NCBI GenBank assembly: GCA_964230215.1
Contig: CAXRGQ010000006.1
Span: 1-64,000 of the forward strand
Source: JAUILH01 sp964230215
GTDB taxonomy: Bacteria > Bacteroidota > Bacteroidia > Flavobacteriales_D > JAUILH01
Length of the DNA: 64,000 bases
Direction: 5' to 3'
Shown in pieces: positions 5,899-14,716 of the stretch (within the stretch, counting starts at the first letter, position 1; each line of letters starts with the position of its first letter). Position numbers and translations under genes: made by a program. Below the pieces are notes generated by a model. It worked only from the letters and a program-made list of their open reading frames with translations, did not search any database and was not told the origin of the DNA.

Positions 5899-6885
5899 TT
5901 ATTTTAGCGCTAACCCCGGATTTACACTTACATAATTCATTTCAAACATTTTCCCTGATTTTGATAAGGCAAAAGCCTGTTTCAACAGCTTGTTGGCAAC
6001 TGCTATTAAAGCTAGTTTTTTAGATTTCCCTTTTTCCGTTATTCGGTCAAATAGAGCCTTGCAAGCTGGATTATATTTATAGGCCGAAAATGAACTTAAA
6101 AACAATAGACTCCGTAGCTGATTATTCCCAGTTTTTGTAATTCTGCTCTTCCCTCTCACACTGCTTCCAGAGCTTCTTATGCTTGGCGATAACCCTAAAT
6201 ATGAACTGACCTGTTTGCTATTCTCAAAGTCTCTAAATCCATTGCAAACGACTATTAAGAATATCGCTGTTTTTGTCCCAATTCCTGGTATAGTTTTTAA
6301 CTGATTGTATAAAACAGTTTCGTGCTCTACAACTAACTCTTCCATCATCTTTTCCATCTCTCCTATCTGCCTATCCACAGATTTAATGCTCTTATCCACA
6401 CTACTGAGTAGCCTATTTCCAACAGCACCTTTATGCTTTAAACTATGACGCTTGTTCTTGAGAGCTGTTCTTTGTTTAATAAGTAATCGAACTATACCGT
6501 TGATGTCCTTACATGAGGAGATATGCGACGGTAATGGTTTCCATAGCTTTAATTGTGCTCTATTGTTCTTAGCATAGGAACATATCATCTCTGCGTCCGC
6601 TTTATCTGTTTTTACACTCCTCAATAGCATTTGTGAATAGCGCTTAATTATTAAAGGATTCACTACCGATACCTCTTGCTCGTTTGCATATAAAAAATGG
6701 GCTAGTTGTTCATGATAAACTCCAGTGCATTCCATCACAAAATGAACTCCCTTTCCACTCCATTTTAAAAGCGACTGATAGCCTTTTGGATTGTTTTCAA
6801 ACACCTTATGCCCCAATTCATCAATTACTACATCCAACGTATCCATTGACACATCTATCCCACAATACTCTTTAACTTTTGTCAT
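5899..6885 (-). CDS. IS110-family transposase (DEDD)
   Basis: This predicts a 328-residue DEDD-type recombinase of the IS110 family, which moves DNA without classical terminal inverted repeats. The N-terminal RuvC-like domain shows GIDVS (Asp10), MECTGVYHE and KTDKADAEMI. A coiled region spans residues 130-190 and a helix-hairpin-helix (IPGIGTKTA) follows. The C-terminal Tnp domain has YLGLSPSIRSSG and GNNQLRSLL, where the conserved serine lies. Length is normal for the family and the gene is intact. There is little DNA downstream (about 35 bases to the attC R'' arm) and about 350 bp non-coding upstream. That matches the IS110 subgroup, where a bridge RNA is encoded upstream of the gene. It lies at the right end of the cassette array. 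Confidence 0.93.
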   Translation of the reverse strand: MTKVKEYCGIDVSMDTLDVVIDELGHKVFENNPKGYQSLLKWSGKGVHFVMECTGVYHEQLAHFLYANEQEVSVVNPLIIKRYSQMLLRSVKTDKADAEMICSYAKNNRAQLKLWKPLPSHISSCKDINGIVRLLIKQRTALKNKRHSLKHKGAVGNRLLSSVDKSIKSVDRQIGEMEKMMEELVVEHETVLYNQLKTIPGIGTKTAIFLIVVCNGFRDFENSKQVSSYLGLSPSIRSSGSSVRGKSRITKTGNNQLRSLLFLSSFSAYKYNPACKALFDRITEKGKSKKLALIAVANKLLKQAFALSKSGKMFEMNYVSVNPGLALK

Positions 6886-7236
6886 ATCATAACTTATTTA
6901 AAAGGACATCATTACCTTTTTAGAGAATCATATACACATTAGATAGCCGAATATAGCCATGATCTGCGGGCAGTACAGAAAGTGATCACCGTTGTTGACG
7001 AGTTTAAGCTCTACGCGTAAATTGATCTTATTCTTTCAATTAGGCCCTGATATTATTTCTCAAAAAAGGTAAAAGTTTCCTCCTTAAAGCGCCAAAATTA
7101 CAAATGCTCTTGTCACCATATGGACTTAATTATTAACAGAAAAATTTGTTGAACCCCCAATACCATTAAAACCTTGTGGCGGAATGATATAAAAACACTC
7201 CATAAGCACTAAGATGTGGTTGATTTAGTTCTTAGA
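6886..7236 (-). other. non-coding region upstream of the IS110 transposase; possible bridge RNA
   Basis: No gene is visible in these 351 bases. The part next to the transposase contains short potential hairpins (CTGCGGGCAG at 6964-6973, GTGATCAC at 6982-6989, GAGTTTAAGCTC at 7000-7011). IS110-group elements encode a structured bridge RNA in the non-coding end upstream of the recombinase. Placement and hairpins fit, but the RNA, its two loops and the element end are inferred, not demonstrated. Beyond about 7080 the sequence looks like ordinary AT-rich intergenic DNA. Confidence 0.4.
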
Positions 7237-8430
7237 TTAGCCTAATTTTTTTATGACTCTCTTCTTCAAAACACTTGATTCTTCATCTACTACATCAAGA
7301 ATATACATGCCAATATTTAAGGAAGATATATCAATACTATTTTGATAAGGCAAACTCAGTACTAATTGACCTCTAATGCCATAAATATTAATAATTGCCG
7401 AGGAAGAAACATCTTGGTTAAGACGAATATTAATGACATCTGTCGTTGGGTTTGGATATACATCCCCGCCAGCACTTGGCATGGTTTCATCCACACTCAA
7501 ACTAGGTCCAAGGTTATATCTCCACATGGTTGACAACGGAATCATCGTAAAAGTTGGATCATTGCGCTCATACCCCCCCATAATATAGATGTAATCATCA
7601 ATTACGAATTGAGTTGGTGCGAATCTAGAAGTCCCAGGATGTGGAGGAAGAGCTGTCCATGTGTCCGCTATTGGGTCATATTCCCAAAACTCCCCTGTAC
7701 CAAATACATTATGGTTAATATCCGCGCCGCTTAAGGCATATCCTTTACCATTAAGACTAAATTGTGCACCCGCAACTCTAGCAACCAGTGGCTCTACCAT
7801 CACCCAACCAGTGCTTCCTGGTGTATATCTATACCATGTTGGAAGATGACCATTCCCAACGTAAATATCACCGTTTAAGGCAAATTGATATGGATGATGC
7901 CTATTCCCTGGAATGCTTGGAATCTGAGTCCATGATTGTAATGAAATATCATATTCCCAAAAGTCAGCTAAATCCCCATTCGTGTTGCCACCTGCACCCA
8001 TATAGATTTTACCGTTAGAAATTACAAACGCAGGATGAACACGACCATCACAAGGACATGAAGGTAATTGTACAAACGTATCCGTGGTAGGATCCCAGGA
8101 CCACAAATCATTTAAATAGCTATTCCCGTCTAATCCAAATCCGAAATATACCTTTCCATTCCACACATCACCAATCCCGTAACCTCTGTCTGGCCCAGGA
8201 TAATCTGGCAGTTGTTCCCAAGAGTCAGTATTTGGATCGTATTTAAAAAAATCTTTTGATGAGGAAAACACTTGACCATTCTCTCCACCTGTCAACACAT
8301 AACCATATCCATCAAGACTAAAGCCTATGCCGTGATCTTTTGTAAATGGCGTGTTAGCTCTCTGCTCCCATTGGGAATATGCGTTAATAGTAATAAATGT
8401 GATAACGAAAGGTAAAAATCTCAAAATCAT
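7237..8430 (-). CDS. secreted kelch-repeat protein with T9SS sorting domain
   Basis: This predicts 397 residues from the ATG at 8430, which opens a signal peptide (MILRFLPFVITFITINAYSQ). The longer frame from 8484 lacks a proper signal at its start. Several kelch repeats follow, with GGEN, YDPNTDSWEQLP, WDPTTDTFVQLP, YDISLQSWTQIP, YRYTPGSTGW, YDPIADTWTALPP and IMGGYERN motifs, giving a six-bladed-propeller-like body to about residue 310. The C-terminus is a type A sorting domain (GGDVYPNPTTDVINI, then IYGIRGQLV, then GMYILDV...VIKKL). It should be exported by T9SS, probably for binding carbohydrate or protein at the surface. It stands alone, just past the insertion element. Confidence 0.9.
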   Translation of the reverse strand: MILRFLPFVITFITINAYSQWEQRANTPFTKDHGIGFSLDGYGYVLTGGENGQVFSSSKDFFKYDPNTDSWEQLPDYPGPDRGYGIGDVWNGKVYFGFGLDGNSYLNDLWSWDPTTDTFVQLPSCPCDGRVHPAFVISNGKIYMGAGGNTNGDLADFWEYDISLQSWTQIPSIPGNRHHPYQFALNGDIYVGNGHLPTWYRYTPGSTGWVMVEPLVARVAGAQFSLNGKGYALSGADINHNVFGTGEFWEYDPIADTWTALPPHPGTSRFAPTQFVIDDYIYIMGGYERNDPTFTMIPLSTMWRYNLGPSLSVDETMPSAGGDVYPNPTTDVINIRLNQDVSSSAIINIYGIRGQLVLSLPYQNSIDISSLNIGMYILDVVDEESSVLKKRVIKKLG

Positions 8431-8601
8431 AAATAAGGTATTTAATTTTGATGCGCATTTATATACGACACCTTGTAATTCCACTTTATAGCAAGCTTCT
8501 TGAGGTAGTTAAATTCGAGCTTTTACAAAAGTATCTCTTATATCGTATCAGAGGTAATGCAACTAACGATACACTAGTTAAGGGAACCTATGGTTCAAGC
8601 T

Positions 8602-9201
8602 CTACTCCACTTCCTCTAGTGCCTGATTAACTTCAGCCTCATAGGGGTTGCCATGAATTACAAACCCATGTTTCTTCGCAAATGTATTTTGAGCCTGGAA
8701 AAATTCCTCCTCAATATTTGTCACGTATTGCATAAACTCTGACCCATCTTCTAAATCCAACTCAGCATCCACAAAACGCTGGTATTCATCTTCTGTATAC
8801 TCAATGTCTTCATCATATTCATACATAAGTTCTACCTTGTCAATCATTTTTTCACATGCATGCAGCCATTCAAGTAACAAGCTTTTCATCCGCGTCCCAC
8901 CAGAATATACTTCAAGATTCTCCATCACATCTATACCTTTATAAACCTGCTTTCTGGCATCTGTACAAATAGCCAGCATTTCCTCTGGATCTTCGGTTTT
9001 ATACATTTTTAATATTTCTCTAACAACACGAGACTGCACGCCGACTAAACCGTCATTGTACTCTATAGCACTATCAGCACGACCATCCTCTATGCTTACA
9101 GCGTTTTCTTCTAAACTTTCTTTGGTCACCTCCCGTTCTTCAAGCTGACAAGAGTATAGTACAATGGGTAAAACAATATAAAACAAATAGGAAACTTTCA
9201 T
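8602..9201 (-). CDS. acidic lipoprotein of unknown function
   Basis: This predicts a 199-residue lipoprotein. The signal peptide ends in VLYSC (Cys18), a good lipobox. The mature protein is strongly acidic and looks mostly helical (ALEEVE end, EDIEYTEDEYQRFVDAELDLED segment), with a LLLEWLHACEKMI helix in the middle. I recognise no family with certainty. Many Bacteroidota have similar helical lipoproteins of this length with no assigned role. It is monocistronic, with over 170 bp free on each side. Confidence 0.75.
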   Translation of the reverse strand: MKVSYLFYIVLPIVLYSCQLEEREVTKESLEENAVSIEDGRADSAIEYNDGLVGVQSRVVREILKMYKTEDPEEMLAICTDARKQVYKGIDVMENLEVYSGGTRMKSLLLEWLHACEKMIDKVELMYEYDEDIEYTEDEYQRFVDAELDLEDGSEFMQYVTNIEEEFFQAQNTFAKKHGFVIHGNPYEAEVNQALEEVE

Positions 9202-9406
9202 TGGTATAAGAATTTAAAGCAAAATATACAATTTTGAGAAAATACACCCTCTATTATTCAAGATGATTGCACAAAAGTTGCACCTCATAGTATATAATTG
9301 GGATTAAATTTTGATCTATTATTTCGGATTTACTTTTAGTTAATGACGAAAGAAATATGCCTATATTTATAGATATCAATAACTTAAATTACAACTCTCT
9401 ATAACC

Positions 9407-9853
9407 ATGTATACTAAAACCCAATATGGAAAACTAGTAATCATCATTACACTTGTTTTTACGATAGTTACTTTTTTGTTTTTTGATGAACTTAAGCAAT
9501 CAGGACCATTAGGAGAGATTTCGTCTTTATCCGTAGTGATCTTCTCTGCCATTCTGACCTCCTTATTCTATCGACTAAAAGTGGAGGTAAATTCTAATGA
9601 AATAGTTTTAAGCTTTGGCATTGGTGTTTTTAAAAAACGAATAGATATTTCTGAAATTAATTCGGTTGAGACCGTTACCAACAAATTCTTGTATGGTTGG
9701 GGGATTCGATTAACACCAAACGGCTGGCTTTGGAATATCGCTGGTTATGATGCGGTTGAATTAAGCTTTAAGAGCTCTACCAAAAAGTTTAGAATTGGTT
9801 GCGAAAATAGTGATGAACTGAAAGCAGCTATTGAATCAAATATGCAGAAATGA
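9407..9853 (+). CDS. membrane protein with PH-like domain
   Basis: This predicts 148 residues with two transmembrane segments, about residues 10-27 and 38-55, then a soluble beta-rich domain. The strand pattern (VEVNSNEIVLSFGIGVFKKRIDISEINSVE, GWGIRLTPNGWLWNIAGYDAVELSF) fits the bacterial PH-like proteins of inner membranes, which have two helices followed by a small PH-type barrel. The function of that group is unclear. Its stop overlaps the start of a tiny lipoprotein-like ORF (ATGA) at 9850. Confidence 0.7.
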   Translation: MYTKTQYGKLVIIITLVFTIVTFLFFDELKQSGPLGEISSLSVVIFSAILTSLFYRLKVEVNSNEIVLSFGIGVFKKRIDISEINSVETVTNKFLYGWGIRLTPNGWLWNIAGYDAVELSFKSSTKKFRIGCENSDELKAAIESNMQK

Positions 9854-9948
9854 TAACCATTAAATCATCCACAAAAACCAAGCTATTATACCTTATCGTA
9901 TTTCTTATATCATGCGTCAAAAAAAACTCTCAGGAAAGTTTGAAATAA
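9850..9948 (+). CDS. very short lipoprotein-like ORF
   Basis: This frame encodes 32 residues (starting MITIKSSTKTKLLYLIVFLI, then SCVKKNSQESLK). It begins with an ATG that overlaps the TGA of the preceding gene and ends 13 bases before the next ATG. It looks like a complete lipoprotein signal with LISC and a 10-residue tail. It may be a real mini-lipoprotein, a leader peptide for the downstream oxidoreductase gene, or the remnant of a longer lipoprotein. Nothing in the sequence decides between them. Confidence 0.35.
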   Translation: MITIKSSTKTKLLYLIVFLISCVKKNSQESLK

Positions 9949-9961
9949 AAAACAAAGTAGA

Positions 9962-10633
9962 ATGAAAAAGAAATTAATCGTTCCCGCTCATCCAGAAGAC
10001 AAATCATTTTGTTCAAGTTTAAAGAATAGAGCAATTGAATATTTTAAATCTGCAGGGGCAGAAGTACGCATTCATGATTTATATGCAAGCAGTTTTAATC
10101 CTGTTGGCGACAAAGATGACTTTATTGAGCTTAAAAAAATGGATTATTTCAAATATCAACTAGAACAAGTAAATGCCTATGAAAATGGACTTTTTAAGGA
10201 ACCCATACAAGCACACATGGATGATTTTGAATGGTGTGACACCCTTATTTTTAGTTTTCCATTATGGTGGTTTGGATTACCTGCTATCCTTAAAGGCTGG
10301 GTTGATCGTGTCTTTGCAATGGGTTTCGCATATGGTAATGGCAAAGGAGTGTATGAAAATGGTGCGTTTCCCGACAAAACCTCATTCATAATAATGACGA
10401 CAGGAGGGCCTGATATCGCGTATAATGGAGGAAAGAATGGCAATTTAGACGATATATTATTCCCAATGCATCATGGTATGTTCTACTTTGTTGGAATGAC
10501 TGTTCTACCTCCCTTTATTAGCTTCAGCCCAGCAAGAAAGACGCAAGAAGAAAGAGAGGATGATCTGAATAAGTTAACAGAATACCTCAGCCAAATAAAA
10601 CACACCGAGCCTATTTACACCAATCGGAACTAA
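9962..10633 (+). CDS. flavodoxin-fold NAD(P)H dehydrogenase (quinone) family
   Basis: This predicts 223 residues of the Flavodoxin_2 family (MdaB/KefF/DT-diaphorase type), which reduces quinones or similar compounds by two electrons with bound FMN or FAD. The diagnostic stretch FSFPLWWFGLPAILKGWVDRVF (about 94-115) is present, as is the phosphate-binding start (PAHPEDKSFCSSL) and the TTGGP loop near 145. It is cytosolic, with no signal. The likely physiological role is detoxification of quinones or protection against oxidative stress. It follows a small membrane protein and a tiny lipoprotein-like ORF, perhaps as one transcript, and converges on the TerB-like gene. Confidence 0.9.
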   Translation: MKKKLIVPAHPEDKSFCSSLKNRAIEYFKSAGAEVRIHDLYASSFNPVGDKDDFIELKKMDYFKYQLEQVNAYENGLFKEPIQAHMDDFEWCDTLIFSFPLWWFGLPAILKGWVDRVFAMGFAYGNGKGVYENGAFPDKTSFIIMTTGGPDIAYNGGKNGNLDDILFPMHHGMFYFVGMTVLPPFISFSPARKTQEEREDDLNKLTEYLSQIKHTEPIYTNRN

Positions 10634-10636
10634 ATA

Positions 10637-11023
10637 CTACAGCTTTGGCATTATCTCGTCCATCTTTGCGTTGAAACGACGAATTACATCCAACTCTTCA
10701 GGCGTTGTGCCATCAAATGCTTCAGCCACCTTATGCAAGATATCTACAAAGCAAGCACGTGTATTTTCATCTAGTTTATGAGAGGCCAAATGCATGTTTT
10801 TAAGCCCATAATTGATGGCATCCTCTTTTGTGAAAACATTTTCCTTTTCCATCAACTCAAAGATTATCCCAGAGTACATGTAATCTATATCGTGTGCTTC
10901 TATGCTTCCTTGAATGATATCCAATAGCCTATCATGTTCAGCCCTCTGTACCTTGCCATCTGCCATTGCTGTGGCATAAGCTACTTGTCCAAATCCGTAA
11001 AATAATAAATCGTTTGCATCCAT
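10637..11023 (-). CDS. TerB-like domain protein
   Basis: This predicts a 128-residue, fully helical, cytosolic protein. MADGKVQRAEHDRLLDII near the N-terminus matches the acidic turn of TerB/DjlA-type domains (ADG-x-V-x-x-x-E), which bind metal ions. A second half has TPEELDVIRRF in the place of the second repeat. TerB-like proteins are linked to tellurite tolerance and stress but often act in other, unknown contexts. It stands alone and its 3' end abuts that of the flavodoxin-fold gene with only 3 bases between. Confidence 0.75.
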   Translation of the reverse strand: MDANDLLFYGFGQVAYATAMADGKVQRAEHDRLLDIIQGSIEAHDIDYMYSGIIFELMEKENVFTKEDAINYGLKNMHLASHKLDENTRACFVDILHKVAEAFDGTTPEELDVIRRFNAKMDEIMPKL

Positions 11024-11172
11024 ATCTCAGTAGTTCAAATGTTTATGTAAATATATCTATTAATTATGCAATATACTATGACAAACGTCAGCTAGTAGTA
11101 CCTGATATAAGACCAACATTTTCAGACTTCTATCATATATTTTGACAGTTTGCATTTTTTTATCATTTAGCT

Positions 11173-13095
11173 CTATTCCTTTTTTAACACAATCTTTTCA
11201 CATGACCGATTTCCATTTCCATGTATTAAATTTAAGAAGTAAACTCCGCAGGCATAATTTGATACACCCAAACGAATAAGGTCTTGTCCTTCCAAACTAT
11301 TCCATTCCTGAATTACCTTTCCTGTCAAATCAATTAATTGGATGGACTTACAATTCCTACCTGCAACATCTACAAATACGCTGCCCGAAGATGGATTAGG
11401 ATAAATCGCAGGTTCATCTTCAACCATCGCTTTAACCGAATTTATATTATCTGAACGAATACTAGCAGATTGAAGTACCTCTTTGCTTACTGTGTCTTGA
11501 ACAAACGCCACTATTTCAATATTGTTCATTCCTTCCCACAAATTAAATGATCCTGCACTCACATTACCAATTGAGAAGATATATGATTCGGAATGATTGA
11601 TTGGGAGACCTTCAACTAAATTGCCAAGTAACACTCCACTCCCATCTGGAAGCATTTTACGCATTACATGTTTAAACTCTGATTGTGAGGTAAACCCTCC
11701 TGTATAAGTATATTCATGCTCACAAACCGCTACATATAGTTTTAGACTACCTGAACTTATATCCTTAAGTGGGTTGATTGTGACATCTACACTTAGCTCA
11801 TTCCAAACTTGACTAGCACTTAGATCCATCTCTAGAAATGACGGTATGACTGATATTGGCGAATCATAAAAATCAAAGAAAGGTTGAAAGGTTTTATTGA
11901 AGTCGTCCAGAAAAATGTCCTTGTAATCGCTTATGTCACTTAGATACTCACCAGGATATCCAGTTACGCCATAAAAACTATCTCGGTACTGTGCATCAGC
12001 ATTATCACTGGGTTCTCCCGAAAAGGTTTGATAATCAATATGAGATAAATCCCCGAGTAAATCATTAAAGTTCCATGCTTCCGTGAAGATATCCATGTCT
12101 CTTGCAAGTGGAGCGCATGCACTGCAGTTGGAACCGCCAAAAATCTCTAATAATGGCTTTTTAGATGTCACATTTTGAAAGACCTCATAACTGAAACTTA
12201 TAGTGTCGTTAAGCATGTTTTGATCAGAATTGCCATTTATATTGCTTAGCCATAATTCTACAAAATGGCTACCCAAAATTGGAGTCCACACGGTTGGATG
12301 CACCACTTCAAAACTATCCAATGAGTTAATAGTTAAACCACTAAGATTTGCAGTTTCTACTACTCCACCATCTATACGATAATTTACATCCAGACTGTTT
12401 ATTGTGACATTTCCGAGATTCAATGCTTTTATCGATAACTGTTCAGGCGAATTATCTTGTGCATATGATTGATCATAAAACTGATACGCTGAGCAATCAT
12501 AATCATATAAAGCTCCCACAAATATATCGTCAATAAAAATGCGTTTTGCCCCCCAACCTGGACTGTTGTACGCTGTATTTACAATGGCTAGATAGATAGA
12601 TTGTCCGGTATAAGCAGATAAATCACAGCTCTGATTCGTAAACCAAGAAGGACCATCGTTTATCGTTTTAATAGTTGTGTAATGAGATAGACTTGTATCG
12701 CTCGTGGACACACGAATTTCTAAGTTTGGATATCCCTCCCAAGTGCTTACCTCTGATTCGGCCTGGAATTTAAATCGCATAATACCATTACTCGGTATAT
12801 TTAACTGAGGCAATAGTATCCAATCTTCAGATTGCTGCCCAACCATCGCCGGATCAGGATCTGTGATTGAGCGTAACGCAAAATTTGAACTTGCAATCAT
12901 AGATGCATTTCCAAATCCTCTTATTCGTGGCGAATACTCCCATGTCTGGGTTACACCACCGCTATTTACCAATCCATCATTATCGATTAAGTCTAGGATA
13001 TTGGGGGAACCTGAATCAAAATCTTCAAAATATACTGTCTGGCAATTCCCCAGCAAGCCATGGAACAAAAACAGCAAGATTACAATTGATTTCAT
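11173..13095 (-). CDS. secreted Omp28-like protein with adhesin-type domain and T9SS sorting domain
   Basis: This predicts 640 residues with a signal peptide (MKSIVILLFLFHGLLGNCQ). Residues about 20-195 form a jelly-roll module of the choice-of-anchor J/cleaved-adhesin type (VYFEDFDSG, WILLPQLNIP, RIFIDDIFVG). Residues about 295-540 resemble Omp28-like proteins, with a thioredoxin-type site LEIFGGSNCSACAP and the later GYPGEYL loop. The CxxC pair (CSAC) suggests a redox or structural disulphide. The C-terminus is a type A sorting domain (IYPNPSSGSVFVDV, IQLIDLTGKVI, CGVYFLNLI, KIVLKK). Its place is the cell surface or outside. Monocistronic. Confidence 0.85.
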   Translation of the reverse strand: MKSIVILLFLFHGLLGNCQTVYFEDFDSGSPNILDLIDNDGLVNSGGVTQTWEYSPRIRGFGNASMIASSNFALRSITDPDPAMVGQQSEDWILLPQLNIPSNGIMRFKFQAESEVSTWEGYPNLEIRVSTSDTSLSHYTTIKTINDGPSWFTNQSCDLSAYTGQSIYLAIVNTAYNSPGWGAKRIFIDDIFVGALYDYDCSAYQFYDQSYAQDNSPEQLSIKALNLGNVTINSLDVNYRIDGGVVETANLSGLTINSLDSFEVVHPTVWTPILGSHFVELWLSNINGNSDQNMLNDTISFSYEVFQNVTSKKPLLEIFGGSNCSACAPLARDMDIFTEAWNFNDLLGDLSHIDYQTFSGEPSDNADAQYRDSFYGVTGYPGEYLSDISDYKDIFLDDFNKTFQPFFDFYDSPISVIPSFLEMDLSASQVWNELSVDVTINPLKDISSGSLKLYVAVCEHEYTYTGGFTSQSEFKHVMRKMLPDGSGVLLGNLVEGLPINHSESYIFSIGNVSAGSFNLWEGMNNIEIVAFVQDTVSKEVLQSASIRSDNINSVKAMVEDEPAIYPNPSSGSVFVDVAGRNCKSIQLIDLTGKVIQEWNSLEGQDLIRLGVSNYACGVYFLNLIHGNGNRSCEKIVLKKE

Positions 13096-13317
13096 AATTA
13101 AAAGATATGTAAATAATGTGAACCACTGTATAACACCCTAAATAACCTTCCAATCACACAGATATCATCTATTTGTTCATGCTCTCCCATCCATTCTAAT
13201 AAAGTCTCTTTTAATACCTTGTGATTTAAGCAAAAATCTGCTCACCAAAACTACTATTATTCGTACATTTAATACAGAAATTCTATTATGACATAGTAAT
13301 GGATTTAAAAGAACACT

Positions 13318-13707
13318 ATGGAATCAGTTTCAATCAGTCAAGTATTTAACGTTGCTCCAGAAAAGCTTTACCAGGCTTGGCTGGACAGTGATACGCATTC
13401 AAAAATGACCGGAGGGTCGGCAGAATGTTCATTGGAGGTAGGTGCAGAATATTCTGCATGGGACGGATATATATGGGGTAAAAACCTTGAACTAATCGAA
13501 AATCAAAAAATTGTACAATCCTGGCGTAGCGCTGAATTTAGTGATGAGGATAAAGATTCAATTCTTACTGTTGAAATTAAAGCCTTGTCAGATGGTAAAT
13601 GTGAATTACATTTAAGCCACACCAATATCCCTGCCGGTCAAACCCAGTACGAAAATGGATGGGTAGATAATTATATTGAACCCATGATGGACTATTTCCA
13701 TCAATAA
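13318..13707 (+). CDS. SRPBCC/AHSA1-type ligand-binding protein
   Basis: This predicts 129 residues. It follows the SRPBCC pattern of a helix-grip fold: SISQVFNVAPEKLYQAWLD at the start, a GG-x-A-E-x-x-L-E-V-G strand, a conserved ILTVEIKAL strand, and the closing helix NGWVDNYIEPMMDYF. AHSA1-like members bind small hydrophobic ligands or assist Hsp90; bacterial ones are mostly uncharacterised. It is 13 bases upstream of a VOC gene, and the RibD-type gene follows 6 bases after that, so the three probably form one transcript of small cytosolic proteins. Confidence 0.85.
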   Translation: MESVSISQVFNVAPEKLYQAWLDSDTHSKMTGGSAECSLEVGAEYSAWDGYIWGKNLELIENQKIVQSWRSAEFSDEDKDSILTVEIKALSDGKCELHLSHTNIPAGQTQYENGWVDNYIEPMMDYFHQ

Positions 13708-13720
13708 GTAACTATCATTT

Positions 13721-14143
13721 ATGAAGGAATTAACACCATTCCATCTCGCGATTCCTGTTAAGGAACTAGAAGAAGCACGGAAATTTTACGGTACCACGCT
13801 TAATTGCAATGAAGGACGCAGCTCAGATAAATGGGTTGATTTTGATTTCTACGGACATCAATTAGTAATTCATGAAGTAGCTAATAGCAATACCAATGCT
13901 GATTCGAATCCAGTTGATGGACACAATGTTCCTGTCCCCCATTTTGGTGTCATACTAGAGTGGACAGATTTCCACGATTTAGCTGATAGGGTCAGAAAAG
14001 CGGGGGTTTCGTTTATCATAGAGCCCTATATTCGTTTTGAAGGAGAGCCTGGTGAACAAGCCACAATGTTCTTTAACGACCCTAGTGGGAACACCCTTGA
14101 GTTTAAATCATTTAAAGACTTTAATCAAATTTTTGCAAAATAA
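13721..14143 (+). CDS. VOC (glyoxalase/dioxygenase superfamily) protein
   Basis: This predicts 140 residues of the vicinal oxygen chelate fold. The two beta-alpha-beta-beta-beta modules are seen: FHLAIPVKELEEARKFYG with the first metal His, PHFGVILEW with the second His, and NDPSGNTLEFKSF with the C-terminal Glu. That is the usual H/H/E metal set. The substrate cannot be told from sequence; such short proteins include glyoxalases, antibiotic-binding proteins and dioxygenases. It lies between an SRPBCC gene and a RibD-type gene in a compact group. Confidence 0.88.
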   Translation: MKELTPFHLAIPVKELEEARKFYGTTLNCNEGRSSDKWVDFDFYGHQLVIHEVANSNTNADSNPVDGHNVPVPHFGVILEWTDFHDLADRVRKAGVSFIIEPYIRFEGEPGEQATMFFNDPSGNTLEFKSFKDFNQIFAK

Positions 14144-14149
14144 TACACC

Positions 14150-14680
14150 ATGAACAAGGTCTTTATAGCCACAAGCATAGACGGTTTTATAGCCGATAAA
14201 AACGGGAATATAGATTGGTTACAAAGTGTGCCCAACCCAGACAATAATGATATGGGTTATGATGAATTCATGGGCAAGGTTGACGCAATAATTATGGGAC
14301 GCAACACCTTTGAAATCGTTTGTAGTTTCGGAATTGACTGGCCATATGAGAAGCCCGTTTATGTGCTTAGTAATAGTTTAAAAAGCGTTTCGGATCAGTT
14401 AAAAGATAAAGTTGTTCTTGTAAACGGCGATTTACAGGATATTCTTGATAAAATTAGAGCAGAAGGTCATGAGCATCTATACATTGATGGAGGTAAAACC
14501 ATACAAAGTTTCTTATCCAAAGATTTAATTGATGAAATGATTATTACAATTATCCCGCGACTTTTGGGAGAAGGTATTCCTCTATTCACAAACAACAAAC
14601 ACACCTTAAATTTTAAAGGTGTAAGTACAAAAATATACCTGAACCAGATTATTCAGAATCATTTTGTTAGGTCAAGATAA
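14150..14680 (+). CDS. dihydrofolate reductase-family (RibD C-terminal type) protein
   Basis: This predicts 176 residues of the RibD C-terminal/DHFR-like fold that binds NADPH. Key parts are IATSIDGFIADKNGNIDWL at the start, AIIMGRNTFEIV (cofactor strand), PVYVLSN, and LYIDGGKTIQSFL followed by DEMIITIIPRLLGEGIPLF. It lacks the deaminase half of RibD and is not the folate enzyme, so the substrate is open. It ends the SRPBCC-VOC-RibD group; the mechanosensitive channel gene starts 36 bases later. Confidence 0.88.
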   Translation: MNKVFIATSIDGFIADKNGNIDWLQSVPNPDNNDMGYDEFMGKVDAIIMGRNTFEIVCSFGIDWPYEKPVYVLSNSLKSVSDQLKDKVVLVNGDLQDILDKIRAEGHEHLYIDGGKTIQSFLSKDLIDEMIITIIPRLLGEGIPLFTNNKHTLNFKGVSTKIYLNQIIQNHFVRSR

Positions 14681-14716
14681 TTGGCTAATATCGGTGTGCC
14701 GAATGCAATATAGTCC

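Noticed and set aside
7148..7154. GTTGAAC as the missing R' half of attC 9 beyond the IS110 element
   Set aside because: It fits GTTRRRY but has no CCCC spacer, no TTTTAxCC stem and no complementary arm near it. A 7-base match is expected by chance.
7661..8018. Two ORFs on the plus strand within the kelch gene
   Set aside because: They are shadows of a well-supported secreted kelch-repeat protein and show no start signals or family features.
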